Origin: Acetofilamentum sp.
GTDB taxonomy: Bacteria; Bacteroidota; Bacteroidia; Bacteroidales; JAADGE01
Length of the DNA stretch: 11,925 nucleotides
Direction: 5' to 3'
Assembly (NCBI GenBank): GCA_020720705.1
Contig: DYOJ01000048.1
Span: 1-11,925, forward strand
A program made the translations under genes and the position numbers. Of this stretch, positions 1 to 6,674 are shown piece by piece; position 1 is the stretch's first letter, and every line of letters begins with the position of its first letter. Under the pieces are notes generated by a model. The model was not told the origin of the DNA and searched no databases. It was given only the letters and a program-made list of their open reading frames with translations.

Positions 1-48
1 CCCCTTGCTTGTCGAGCAAGTGCTCTAAACCAACTGAGCTAAAGACTC
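1..48 (-). tRNA. tRNA-Val (GAC), 5' half, cut by the window edge
   Basis: On the minus strand the bases fold as the first half of a tRNA: a 7-base acceptor strand GAGTCTT (48-42), T8-A9, a D stem GCTC/GAGC (39-36 with 25-22) around a loop containing GTTGG, and a perfect 5-bp anticodon stem CTTGC/GCAAG (20-16 with 8-4). The 7-base anticodon loop is TCGACAA, giving anticodon GAC (13-11), which reads valine codons GUC and GUU. The variable loop, T arm and 3' acceptor strand lie outside the window, so pairing of the acceptor stem cannot be checked. The base before the anticodon (position 33) is C, where almost all tRNAs have U. A good promoter lies immediately upstream. Confidence 0.85.
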
Positions 49-69
49 GTTTTTTAATATTTTGGAACG

Positions 70-100
70 CAAAGGTATCTATTTTTACACAAATATCAAA
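70..100 (-). promoter_or_regulatory. Bacteroidetes-type promoter of the tRNA gene
   Basis: On the minus strand, TTTG (100-97) is followed after 19 bases by TACCTTTG (77-70), an exact match to the Bacteroidetes -33 TTTG / -7 TAnnTTTG arrangement. Transcription would start near 63, about 15 bases before the mature tRNA 5' end at 48. The tRNA therefore probably has its own start and does not rely on read-through from recJ, which ends at 117 on the same strand. Confidence 0.7.
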
Positions 101-116
101 ACTATTATTGTGTTTT

Positions 117-1835
117 TTATTCAGATTTTTTAAAATTAATTTCTCTTATTCTGGCTTGAAGGCTGCTTACACCTCGAAAAATATTTTCTTCAATACTATA
201 ACTCACTGTAAATGAATCATGCGTCCGTATTTTTTTTAGATAATGCGCCATGGAAAATCCGATTCCGGATATTTCAACGCCGGTTTGGTCAGTAAAGTTT
301 ACTTTTAAATGTTCGTGAGATTGTCCTACGGAGGTTGTTCTACCGGTATCGCGCACATGCTCGGAGACAAATACAGGGGTCATATTGCCCGGTCCGAAAG
401 GTGCGAATTGGTTTAATGTTTTATAAAACTTAGGTGTTATATCGGCGAACGTAATTTTTACATCTGCTTCAACCACAGGTATTTGTTGCTCTTCAGAAAT
501 ATTTTTACAGACAAAAGTTTCGAATCTATTGATAAATTCATCTAAATTTTCGTGCTTAATCGTCAATCCGGCAGCGTATTTATGACCGCCGAAATTTTCG
601 AGCAAATCTCGACATGACTCGATGGCTGCATACAAATCAAAATCGGCAACCGACCGCGCAGAACCTGTAACAAAGCCGTTTGATTCAGTCAGAACAATAG
701 TCGGGCGATAATAGGTCTCCGTCAAGCGAGATGCGACAATACCGACAACACCTTTGTGCCAGTCTTTATTGTAAATTACAGTTGCCATTCTATTTCGCAG
801 CTCAGCACTGTTTCCAATCAGTCGGAGGGCTTCGTGTGTGATGGTTTGGTCTAAATTTTTTCGGTCGGTATTGTATTCATCTATTTGGAGAGCTTGTTCG
901 TAGGCTTTTTTGTACTCCGAAGCAATCAAAAGTTTTACGGCTTCCGAGCCGCTTTGGACGCGTCCGGCTGCATTTATTCGAGGTCCGATACGGAAGACAC
1001 AGTCGGAGATTGTGAGGTCTTTACCTTCAATCCCCGCGATTTTCTTAATCGCTTTTATTCCGATTAGCGGATTTTCGTTTAACTTAATCAGTCCGAAATA
1101 AGCCAAGGTTCTGTTTTCTCCGATAATCGGAACGATGTCTGAGGCTATACTGATAACCACCAAATCAAGGTAATTTGTTAGATTTTCAAAAGGAATGCTG
1201 TTCCTGTGTGAGTATGCCTGCATGAATTTGAAACCCACTCCGCAGCCTGAGAGTTCTTTGAACGGATACGGACAATCGGGGCGTTTGGGGTCAAGAACTG
1301 CAACTGCCGCCGGGAGTTCGTCTCCGGGAGTGTGATGGTCGCAAATGATAAATTCTATCCCTTTTTGTTTTGCATACAGCACTTTTTCAACGGCTTTTAT
1401 ACCGCAATCTAAGGCTATAATTAGGCTTGTGTCTGTATCTGCCGCATAATCTATGCCTTGTTTTGAAATTCCATAACCTTCTTTGTATCTGTTCGGTACA
1501 TAAAAGTCAATATTTGAGTGTATTTCTTTCAAAAAAGAATACACCAATGCTACGGATGTAGTCCCGTCCACGTCATAGTCTCCGTACACCAAAATACGCT
1601 CGTTTTGCGTCCGAGCTTTATCTAAGCGAGCCACCGCTTTGTCCATATCTTTCATCTGATACGGGTCGTGTAAATCGTCGAGTTCGGGTCTAAAAAAAGA
1701 ACGCGCATCCTCAAACGTTTTTACACTGCGTTGGGTTAATAAATTTGCCGATATTTCATCTATACTCAACTCATCTGCAAGTTGTTTTATGATTTGCGGG
1801 TCTCCTTGAGATTTTATAATAATTTTCTTTTGCAT
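117..1835 (-). CDS. recJ: Single-stranded-DNA-specific exonuclease RecJ
   Basis: RecJ degrades single-stranded DNA 5' to 3' in recombination and mismatch or base-excision repair, using two metal ions in a DHH-family active site. Counting from the ATG at 1835 (572 aa), the visible motifs are YGDYDVDG (about 84-91), LDCG (about 142-145), the signature DHH (166-168), GPRINAAGR (about 284-292), and the DHHA1 nucleic-acid-binding motif GGHKYAAG (about 416-423). A C-terminal oligonucleotide-binding region follows. The length is normal for RecJ. The reading frame is open 12 codons further, to a TTG at 1871, but the ATG beginning MQKKIII is the better start because homologues begin close to it. It lies 57 bp downstream of the small membrane protein gene and is probably cotranscribed with it. 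No frameshift or missing motif is seen. Confidence 0.95.
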   Translation of the reverse strand: MQKKIIIKSQGDPQIIKQLADELSIDEISANLLTQRSVKTFEDARSFFRPELDDLHDPYQMKDMDKAVARLDKARTQNERILVYGDYDVDGTTSVALVYSFLKEIHSNIDFYVPNRYKEGYGISKQGIDYAADTDTSLIIALDCGIKAVEKVLYAKQKGIEFIICDHHTPGDELPAAVAVLDPKRPDCPYPFKELSGCGVGFKFMQAYSHRNSIPFENLTNYLDLVVISIASDIVPIIGENRTLAYFGLIKLNENPLIGIKAIKKIAGIEGKDLTISDCVFRIGPRINAAGRVQSGSEAVKLLIASEYKKAYEQALQIDEYNTDRKNLDQTITHEALRLIGNSAELRNRMATVIYNKDWHKGVVGIVASRLTETYYRPTIVLTESNGFVTGSARSVADFDLYAAIESCRDLLENFGGHKYAAGLTIKHENLDEFINRFETFVCKNISEEQQIPVVEADVKITFADITPKFYKTLNQFAPFGPGNMTPVFVSEHVRDTGRTTSVGQSHEHLKVNFTDQTGVEISGIGFSMAHYLKKIRTHDSFTVSYSIEENIFRGVSSLQARIREINFKKSE

Positions 1836-1892
1836 ACATGATAAGAGCAGTTTTATTGTCCTGACAAACAATGAATGAGCCTTTTTTCAAGT

Positions 1893-2372
1893 CTATTTTT
1901 TGTCGAATCGGCGATTGATGATGTCGTCTTTAAACTCATCAAGCAAGCCTTCGGCTTTGTTTTCTTTAAGTTTTTGTTTTACGACGTCTTTTTTATTTTG
2001 ATAAGATTTTACAAGTTCGGCAGCAAATTTGATTCTTTTTTTTCGCATTTGTTCTATCTCCGAATCGTTAAATCTGGAATGTAAATCATCATGTAAAGGT
2101 TGAATAATGCAGACACATTTTAACGAATCTGCTTTGTTCGCAGTATCTTTGCAATAGGCTCCGTGCAGGTCATCAATGGTATATTCGGTAAGAACTTGCG
2201 AAAATTTCAAATCTTTATCTGAATTTCCGGCAAACAAAAAAATATAAAGCAACGCAATACCCAAGACTAAAAGTAGTCCGACTACCTTCACAACGGTTTT
2301 GGCAGCAAATTTAAAAATCAATAAAATCAAACCTAATGCAACTACAAGTGCAATCAAAATATTAGCGGTCAT
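1893..2372 (-). CDS. Small two-helix membrane protein of unknown function
   Basis: This is a 159-aa protein that I cannot assign to a family. Two hydrophobic segments (about 4-20 and 29-48) form a hairpin near the N-terminus with a short basic turn between them, so the protein is probably anchored in the inner membrane. The rest is soluble: residues about 55-100 carry C74, C86 and C88 (the last two as CxC) plus several histidines (H70, H94, H98), and residues about 103-150 are highly charged and probably helical or coiled coil, rich in Lys and Glu. The cysteines could form a disulfide or a metal site, but this is speculation. It lies directly upstream of recJ on the same strand, with a 57-bp gap, so the two are likely cotranscribed. 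The ATG at 2372 is the natural start. An imperfect -7 box (TATTTTTA, about 2393-2400 on the minus strand) precedes it. Confidence 0.75.
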   Translation of the reverse strand: MTANILIALVVALGLILLIFKFAAKTVVKVVGLLLVLGIALLYIFLFAGNSDKDLKFSQVLTEYTIDDLHGAYCKDTANKADSLKCVCIIQPLHDDLHSRFNDSEIEQMRKKRIKFAAELVKSYQNKKDVVKQKLKENKAEGLLDEFKDDIINRRFDKK

Positions 2373-2411
2373 ATTTTCAAAATTTTCAATCTGTAAAAAT
2401 AGAAAAATTTA

Positions 2412-2445
2412 TTTGAAACAATATCAGAAAAAAAAGATATTTTTG
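2412..2445 (+). promoter_or_regulatory. Probable promoter of the rluB-like gene
   Basis: TTTG (2412-2415) and TATTTTTG (2438-2445), separated by 22 bases, match the Bacteroidetes -33/-7 pattern with a slightly long spacer. Transcription would begin near 2452, leaving a 5' leader of about 130 bases before the ATG at 2581. The 208-bp region between the divergent genes contains no other recognisable element. Confidence 0.5.
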
Positions 2446-2580
2446 CAGACAGTTTCAATCGAACACTATTTGTCGTTCGTATAACTTCTGTAAAGCATAG
2501 CAATGCAAACATTTTAAAATTTTAGGTGTTTGATTTTTGTTTTACAATATCTTCACAAGTAATAGTCTTCTTAGAAAATC

Positions 2581-3624
2581 ATGGAAAAAAGAAATGCGGG
2601 AAGTTCCCGAACAAAAAAAACATTCGCAAAAAAATCGGACACAAAACAACCGTTTAAGAAATCGGAAAAATCTTTCGACTCAGACAAAACCATTTCTAAA
2701 AAAATTGTCAGACAACCAAAAACAACAAGTAACTCCGAAAATATTGAAAAAAAACGACCTGTATCAACAAAATTGTTAGTAAAGAAAACAGACAAACAGT
2801 ATGAAGGAGATGCTTCGACAGGTAAAAAAATCGCACGAAAAGAGGGTAGGAGTTTGGGTTCCGAAAAAACGAATAGCGAACGCATTTCAACCCGAAAAAA
2901 GAAAGACGATTCGATTCGTTTGAATAAATTTATTGCTGATGCAGGCATTTGTTCGCGGCGCGAGGCTGATACATACATCAGCACGGGTTTGGTAACGGTT
3001 AACGGGGTGCTTGTTACCGAACTTGGCTCGAAGGTATTAAGGACAGATATTGTGAAATTTAACGGAAAAGCCCTACGCACCGAAAAATTAGTGTATATTT
3101 TGATGAATAAGCCAAAAGATGCAATAACCACCGTAACCGACACGCATGAACGCAAAACGGTACTGGATATTTTGGGCAATGCTGTGCACGAAAAAGTTTA
3201 TCCCGTAGGACGTTTAGACCGCAGTACAACCGGCGTTTTACTCATTACGAACGATGGCGATTTGACAAAAAAATTGACGCATCCGTCTTACAATAAAAAG
3301 AAAATCTACCATGTATTTTTGGACAAAAATGTATCTGCCGAGCATCTGAGAGCTTTGACGACAGGAGTGCAGTTAGACGATGAGTTTATCAAATTTGATG
3401 TTGCACATTATGCCTTGCCGGACGATAAAACAGAGGTCGGTGTGGAACTTCACACGGGGCAAAATCGAGTTGTGCGTCGAATGTTTGAACATTTAGGTTA
3501 CAAAGTTCGCAAGCTCGACAGAGTGTATTTTGCCGGATTAACAAAAAAGAACCTCGCTCGCGGGAAATGGAGATTCCTTACCGAACAAGAGATCTCGATG
3601 CTCAAAATGGGTGCGTATGAATAA
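2581..3624 (+). CDS. rluB: RluB/RsuA-family 23S rRNA pseudouridine synthase with long basic N-terminal extension
   Basis: This enzyme isomerises a specific uridine in rRNA to pseudouridine. In the 347-aa product, residues about 112-158 form an S4 RNA-binding domain (RLNKFIADAGICSRREAD is typical) and residues about 168-335 form the catalytic domain. The catalytic motif GRLDRSTTG carries the nucleophilic Asp at 213, followed by LLITNDGDL and the family-typical TGQNRVVRRMFEHLGY (about 292-307). The closest known type is RluB, which modifies the peptidyl-transferase region of 23S rRNA; RluE/RluF-type specificity cannot be excluded. The first about 110 residues are low-complexity (Lys, Ser, Thr, Arg) without hydrophobic clusters, so probably disordered; such leaders are common in Bacteroidetes homologues. 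No Shine-Dalgarno sequence precedes the ATG. The gene has its own promoter, and a hairpin terminator lies about 170 bp after the stop. Confidence 0.88.
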   Translation: MEKRNAGSSRTKKTFAKKSDTKQPFKKSEKSFDSDKTISKKIVRQPKTTSNSENIEKKRPVSTKLLVKKTDKQYEGDASTGKKIARKEGRSLGSEKTNSERISTRKKKDDSIRLNKFIADAGICSRREADTYISTGLVTVNGVLVTELGSKVLRTDIVKFNGKALRTEKLVYILMNKPKDAITTVTDTHERKTVLDILGNAVHEKVYPVGRLDRSTTGVLLITNDGDLTKKLTHPSYNKKKIYHVFLDKNVSAEHLRALTTGVQLDDEFIKFDVAHYALPDDKTEVGVELHTGQNRVVRRMFEHLGYKVRKLDRVYFAGLTKKNLARGKWRFLTEQEISMLKMGAYE

Positions 3625-3791
3625 AATTTCAAAAATGAATTGCTTGATTCCGAGTTGAATTTTTTACATACATATTGTACATTAACACAATAATTTAACA
3701 CAACGAATATCAACTATTTTTTGATATGAAAAATTTAAAGATAAGTCTGCATGCAGTTCATTATCAAAATTTTATGACTGTATCATTTAAA

Positions 3792-3817
3792 AAAAGACCG
3801 CTTTGTAGCGGTCTTTT
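3792..3817. terminator. Bidirectional intrinsic terminator
   Basis: GACCGCT (3796-3802) pairs with AGCGGTC (3807-3813) around the 4-base loop TTGT. An A run (3791-3795) on the left and a T run (3814-3817) on the right extend the stem and supply the U tract in either direction. It lies between two convergent genes, the rluB-like gene ending at 3624 and the lipoprotein gene ending at 3897, and would serve both. The rest of the 3625-3896 interval holds only a weak AT-rich 7-bp hairpin (3707-3713 with 3721-3727) and no credible gene. Confidence 0.85.
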
Positions 3818-3896
3818 CTGTAAGGTGAGTGAAGGATTAAATATTAAGAAAATCTGACACTTTTAAGCAAGCTCATTAGCTTCAGATTAAGATTAT

Positions 3897-5666
3897 TTAT
3901 TCAACAATACTTTTGAAATCTGATTTGTCGAAAAACTTTCTGAATTCCATATCTCGAGTTGCATATTCTTTCAAACGTGCATCTTTTGATGTTGCTACTT
4001 TCAAGTTTTCGTAAACATCTTCTTCGTTACTTTCTTTGGCTGCGGTAACAGCTTTCAGATAGTAATACACGGCTTCGTTACTGCTGCTCATTGCGTTTAA
4101 TGTATTGATTGCTGCGGTATTTTCGCCTGCAAGAGTTTCAGCAAGAGCTTTATTGAACGTGTTTTCCGAACCAAATTTGATTACAGCATCTGAATATTCG
4201 CCTCGTTTAATTAAGATAATACCCATGTTGTATCCGAGAGCTGCATCTTTGCAACCGTTTTCTTCTGCTTTTGTAAGCATTTCCCAAGCACCGTCGTAAT
4301 CGCCTTCTGCTAATTTCAAAACACCTAAGTTATTGTATGCGGGAGGATTGGTTGAATTTAAAGAAAGCACTTTTTCAAACGATTTTTTTGCTTCTGACAT
4401 GTTACCGGCTTTTGCATAAGCTGCACCGAGGTTGTTCCAACCTTTCCAGTCATTCGGATATGAGCTTGTGTAGTTTTTGTATAAAGTAACTTGTTCGTTC
4501 GCCGGAGCTTTTGTGCAAGCAAAGAACAATTCATCTTGGCTCAAATCTTTTGGGGCAGATTTTCCCATAGAAATCAATTCGCTTTCTGTTCGTGCTTTGT
4601 CCTGAAATTCAAATTTGATACGTGAACGACGGAGAAGCGGGAGAATATCTTTTGCCAATTCTTTGTAAACAGCGGCAAGTTTTTTTATTTCTTGTTCTCG
4701 TTTAATCGGGTCGGAGTGCATAGATAACACACGAAGTATCAAATCTTTGTCAGACATTGTTGAGGCTTCAACCAATTTTTTGAAACCATCCCAGTCTTCT
4801 GTCGGAGTTGTCTCGGTTGAAGTTATTGCCTTTCCGTCGAGAGCAGCTATTTTATCTTTTTTGATTTTTTTATCAAGGGCAGAAATCGTGTTTTTTCCGC
4901 GGTCGGAAACCAACTCTGCATTGATGTCTTCAGGACCGTCCGGAGAAGCATAACTTGCTATCTTAATGCCTTTTACGGTTTTAGATGGGTCGGCTGCAAC
5001 TGTAGATACTGCTGTCATGAAGTCCTTGATTTCTTTTTTGTTCATTTCAGAATCCTTAACTCCGGCGTTTTGCATCGGGAAATAAATCTCTACCGAAGTT
5101 TCAGAAGGGCTTGTTGCCGGTTTCGGGATAGTCGGAGTAACTAATTTGCCTGTTTTACTTCCGTTATCCACAACCATTCCTTTCTCAACTAATTCTGGTG
5201 TCGTTATTATGCCGTCGGCAATTTTTACGGTAACCAAACTTGCAGATTGTCCTTTCTCGGTCGAAATCTGAAAACGTAATTCCAAATCGGACATACGCAA
5301 AGCATCTTCGTAGGATATTTTATCCTTAAAAGAGTAGGAGCCGCCATCTTCATAGCTGATATTTTTGTTGTTGTCTTGGAATTTTTCGCCTTGAACTGTT
5401 TGTTCTTTAAAGCGAATTTCCTTACTTCCGTCATCTGCCTTCAAAAAGGGAGAAATGACCAATTTTACTTTTTTTCCGAAGTATTTAGGCGGGAACGTAA
5501 CCGTAACATCCACCGGGACGCTGTCGGCATGCATTTCAAGCGGGTTTGGTGTAGTTTTATACTGCACTTGATTTGCATTTTTAATCATTTTTTTTAGCTC
5601 GCTACAACCGCTTATCGAAACAGCTACTAAAGCCAGAACCGATAAAAGAATAACAGTTTTCCTCAT
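3897..5666 (-). CDS. Outer-membrane-type lipoprotein with OmpA-like domain and TPR repeats
   Basis: This is an envelope protein of a type I recognise from Bacteroidales; its exact role is not known to me. Numbering from the ATG at 5666 (589 aa), the basic MRK start, a hydrophobic core and the lipobox SISGC give a lipoprotein signal peptide with the lipidated Cys at 21. A beta-rich domain follows (about 35-180), including the segment PVDVTVTFPPKYFGKK. Residues about 190-355 look like an OmpA-type, peptidoglycan-associated domain: IKIASYASPDG, then an N and R about 10-17 residues later, interrupted by an insertion. Residues about 405-500 contain at least two clear TPR units (GWNNLGAAYAKAGNMSEA and AYNNLGVLKLAEGDYDGA), with weaker helical repeats to the end. 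ATGs at 5690 and 5675 are in frame; 5666 best fits the signal peptide. It probably links outer membrane to cell wall or scaffolds envelope proteins. It is transcribed alone. Confidence 0.82.
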   Translation of the reverse strand: MRKTVILLSVLALVAVSISGCSELKKMIKNANQVQYKTTPNPLEMHADSVPVDVTVTFPPKYFGKKVKLVISPFLKADDGSKEIRFKEQTVQGEKFQDNNKNISYEDGGSYSFKDKISYEDALRMSDLELRFQISTEKGQSASLVTVKIADGIITTPELVEKGMVVDNGSKTGKLVTPTIPKPATSPSETSVEIYFPMQNAGVKDSEMNKKEIKDFMTAVSTVAADPSKTVKGIKIASYASPDGPEDINAELVSDRGKNTISALDKKIKKDKIAALDGKAITSTETTPTEDWDGFKKLVEASTMSDKDLILRVLSMHSDPIKREQEIKKLAAVYKELAKDILPLLRRSRIKFEFQDKARTESELISMGKSAPKDLSQDELFFACTKAPANEQVTLYKNYTSSYPNDWKGWNNLGAAYAKAGNMSEAKKSFEKVLSLNSTNPPAYNNLGVLKLAEGDYDGAWEMLTKAEENGCKDAALGYNMGIILIKRGEYSDAVIKFGSENTFNKALAETLAGENTAAINTLNAMSSSNEAVYYYLKAVTAAKESNEEDVYENLKVATSKDARLKEYATRDMEFRKFFDKSDFKSIVE

Positions 5667-5712
5667 AATTCTCATTAATATTAAAAACATTTATACAATC
5701 CATTTTGAACTG

Positions 5713-5720
5713 CAAAGCTA
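5713..5720 (-). promoter_or_regulatory. Probable -7 box for the lipoprotein gene
   Basis: On the minus strand TAGCTTTG (5720-5713) matches TAnnTTTG. The -33 region is only a T run (about 5744-5741), so the upstream element is weak. Transcription would start near 5707, giving a leader of 15 to 40 bases depending on which ATG is used. Confidence 0.45.
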
Positions 5721-5846
5721 ACAATGTTTTCAATCATTAAAAAGATTTTTTACTTTTTTTTTCATTTAATTTATAAAGCACCTCTGATTTTATGTTTGTT
5801 ATTTGTCAATACACCCTATTTTTACTGCTTTATAACAGATTTTTTT

Positions 5847-5854
5847 TATCTTTG
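5847..5854 (+). promoter_or_regulatory. Probable -7 box for the methyltransferase-like gene
   Basis: TATCTTTG matches TAnnTTTG exactly. I see no good TTTG at the expected -33 distance. The predicted start near 5861 gives a leader of about 52 bases that contains the 13-bp tandem duplication. It is divergent from the lipoprotein promoter, with about 125 bp between the two -7 boxes. Confidence 0.45.
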
Positions 5855-5884
5855 ACATTCATTTAATCGGCTTATATATTTAAC

Positions 5885-5910
5885 TTCGCACATTGTTTTC
5901 GCACATTGTT
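5885..5910 (+). repeat. Exact 13-bp tandem duplication before a start codon
   Basis: TTCGCACATTGTT occurs at 5885-5897 and again, without a gap, at 5898-5910. Each copy is followed by TT, so the identity spans 15 bases, and the second copy ends two bases before the ATG at 5913. The duplication lies within the ribosome-binding region of the leader. Confidence 0.95.
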
Positions 5911-5912
5911 TT

Positions 5913-6674
5913 ATGAGTAATTTCAATCGTATTATCCGAAAAATGGGCTATAAAAGCGACCGTGAAGGGTTGTTAACCAGATATTTGGCGCAAAAATCAC
6001 AATGGGACTATCATTTAGGGCGAACAAAAGAATTTATTTTAAAAACTGCTGAATCAAAAAAAAAAGGCATTTGCGTGGTGCTTGGGAGTGGCTGGTGTTT
6101 GGATATTCCGCTTGAAAAACTTGCTGAATTGTTTGACAACCTAATTTTGGTAGATATTACACATCCGTCTCAAATTGAACAAAAAGCACGTAATTTTAAG
6201 AATATCACACTGTTTGAAACTGATATTACATGCTGTATATCTGAATTATACGAGGCATACAAGCGCAAATCACTATCTAATTTTTCAAATATTCCGACTT
6301 TGTGCAATTTTGGATTGCCGCTTGATATAGACGCAGATTATTATGTGTCTCCGAACGTGTTAAGTCAATTGGGCAGTATGGTTTCGGAGTTTTTTGAACG
6401 AAAAAATGTTGAAGCTGAGTTGCGAAAAAAAATATCTGCCGAAATTGAATCTGCTCATATAAAGATGTTGCCGGCAGGGAAATCCTGTTTGATAGCAGAT
6501 TATTCGGAGGAGTGTTTTGATATGCGCGGAAACTTTCTTCGGAAATCGGAACGTATATTTGCCCCGATACCACAAGGAACGCACTCCGAAGAATGGCGCT
6601 GGGATTTCGATTTAAGCGGAGATTATTTTATAGGGGAACAGGTGTATTTTCAAGTGCGAGGCGTTGCTCTTTGA
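5913..6674 (+). CDS. Class I methyltransferase-like (Rossmann-fold) protein, function unknown
   Basis: This is a 253-aa soluble protein without a signal peptide or membrane helices. Residues 54-66 (CVVLGSGWCLDIP) resemble the glycine-rich motif I of SAM-dependent methyltransferases. A beta strand ending in an acidic residue (ILVDITHP, 78-85) is positioned like the ribose-binding motif II, D104 in LFETDIT resembles the adenine-contacting acid, and DYYVSPNVLSQLG (142-154) has the shape of the post-IV region. No substrate-specific motif is recognised, so the target is unknown and methyltransferase activity is an inference from fold-like features. The last 47 bp overlap, on the opposite strand, the end of the Nramp-like gene, with no terminator between. 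The ATG at 5913 follows the tandem duplication directly. A related nucleotide-binding Rossmann protein is the main alternative. Confidence 0.7.
   Translation: MSNFNRIIRKMGYKSDREGLLTRYLAQKSQWDYHLGRTKEFILKTAESKKKGICVVLGSGWCLDIPLEKLAELFDNLILVDITHPSQIEQKARNFKNITLFETDITCCISELYEAYKRKSLSNFSNIPTLCNFGLPLDIDADYYVSPNVLSQLGSMVSEFFERKNVEAELRKKISAEIESAHIKMLPAGKSCLIADYSEECFDMRGNFLRKSERIFAPIPQGTHSEEWRWDFDLSGDYFIGEQVYFQVRGVAL

Noticed and set aside
1836..1871. Upstream TTG start of recJ (12 extra residues)
   Set aside because: The extra residues are not typical of RecJ and an ATG with a normal N-terminus follows at 1835.
2571..3179. Long open frame on the minus strand opposite the rluB-like gene (202 aa)
   Set aside because: It lies antisense to a clear S4/pseudouridine synthase gene and its composition has no family motif; it follows from the A-rich codons of the sense gene.
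3726..3857. Possible 43-codon ORF beginning ATGAAAAATTTA
   Set aside because: It runs straight through the intrinsic terminator at 3792-3817 and has no promoter or recognisable features.
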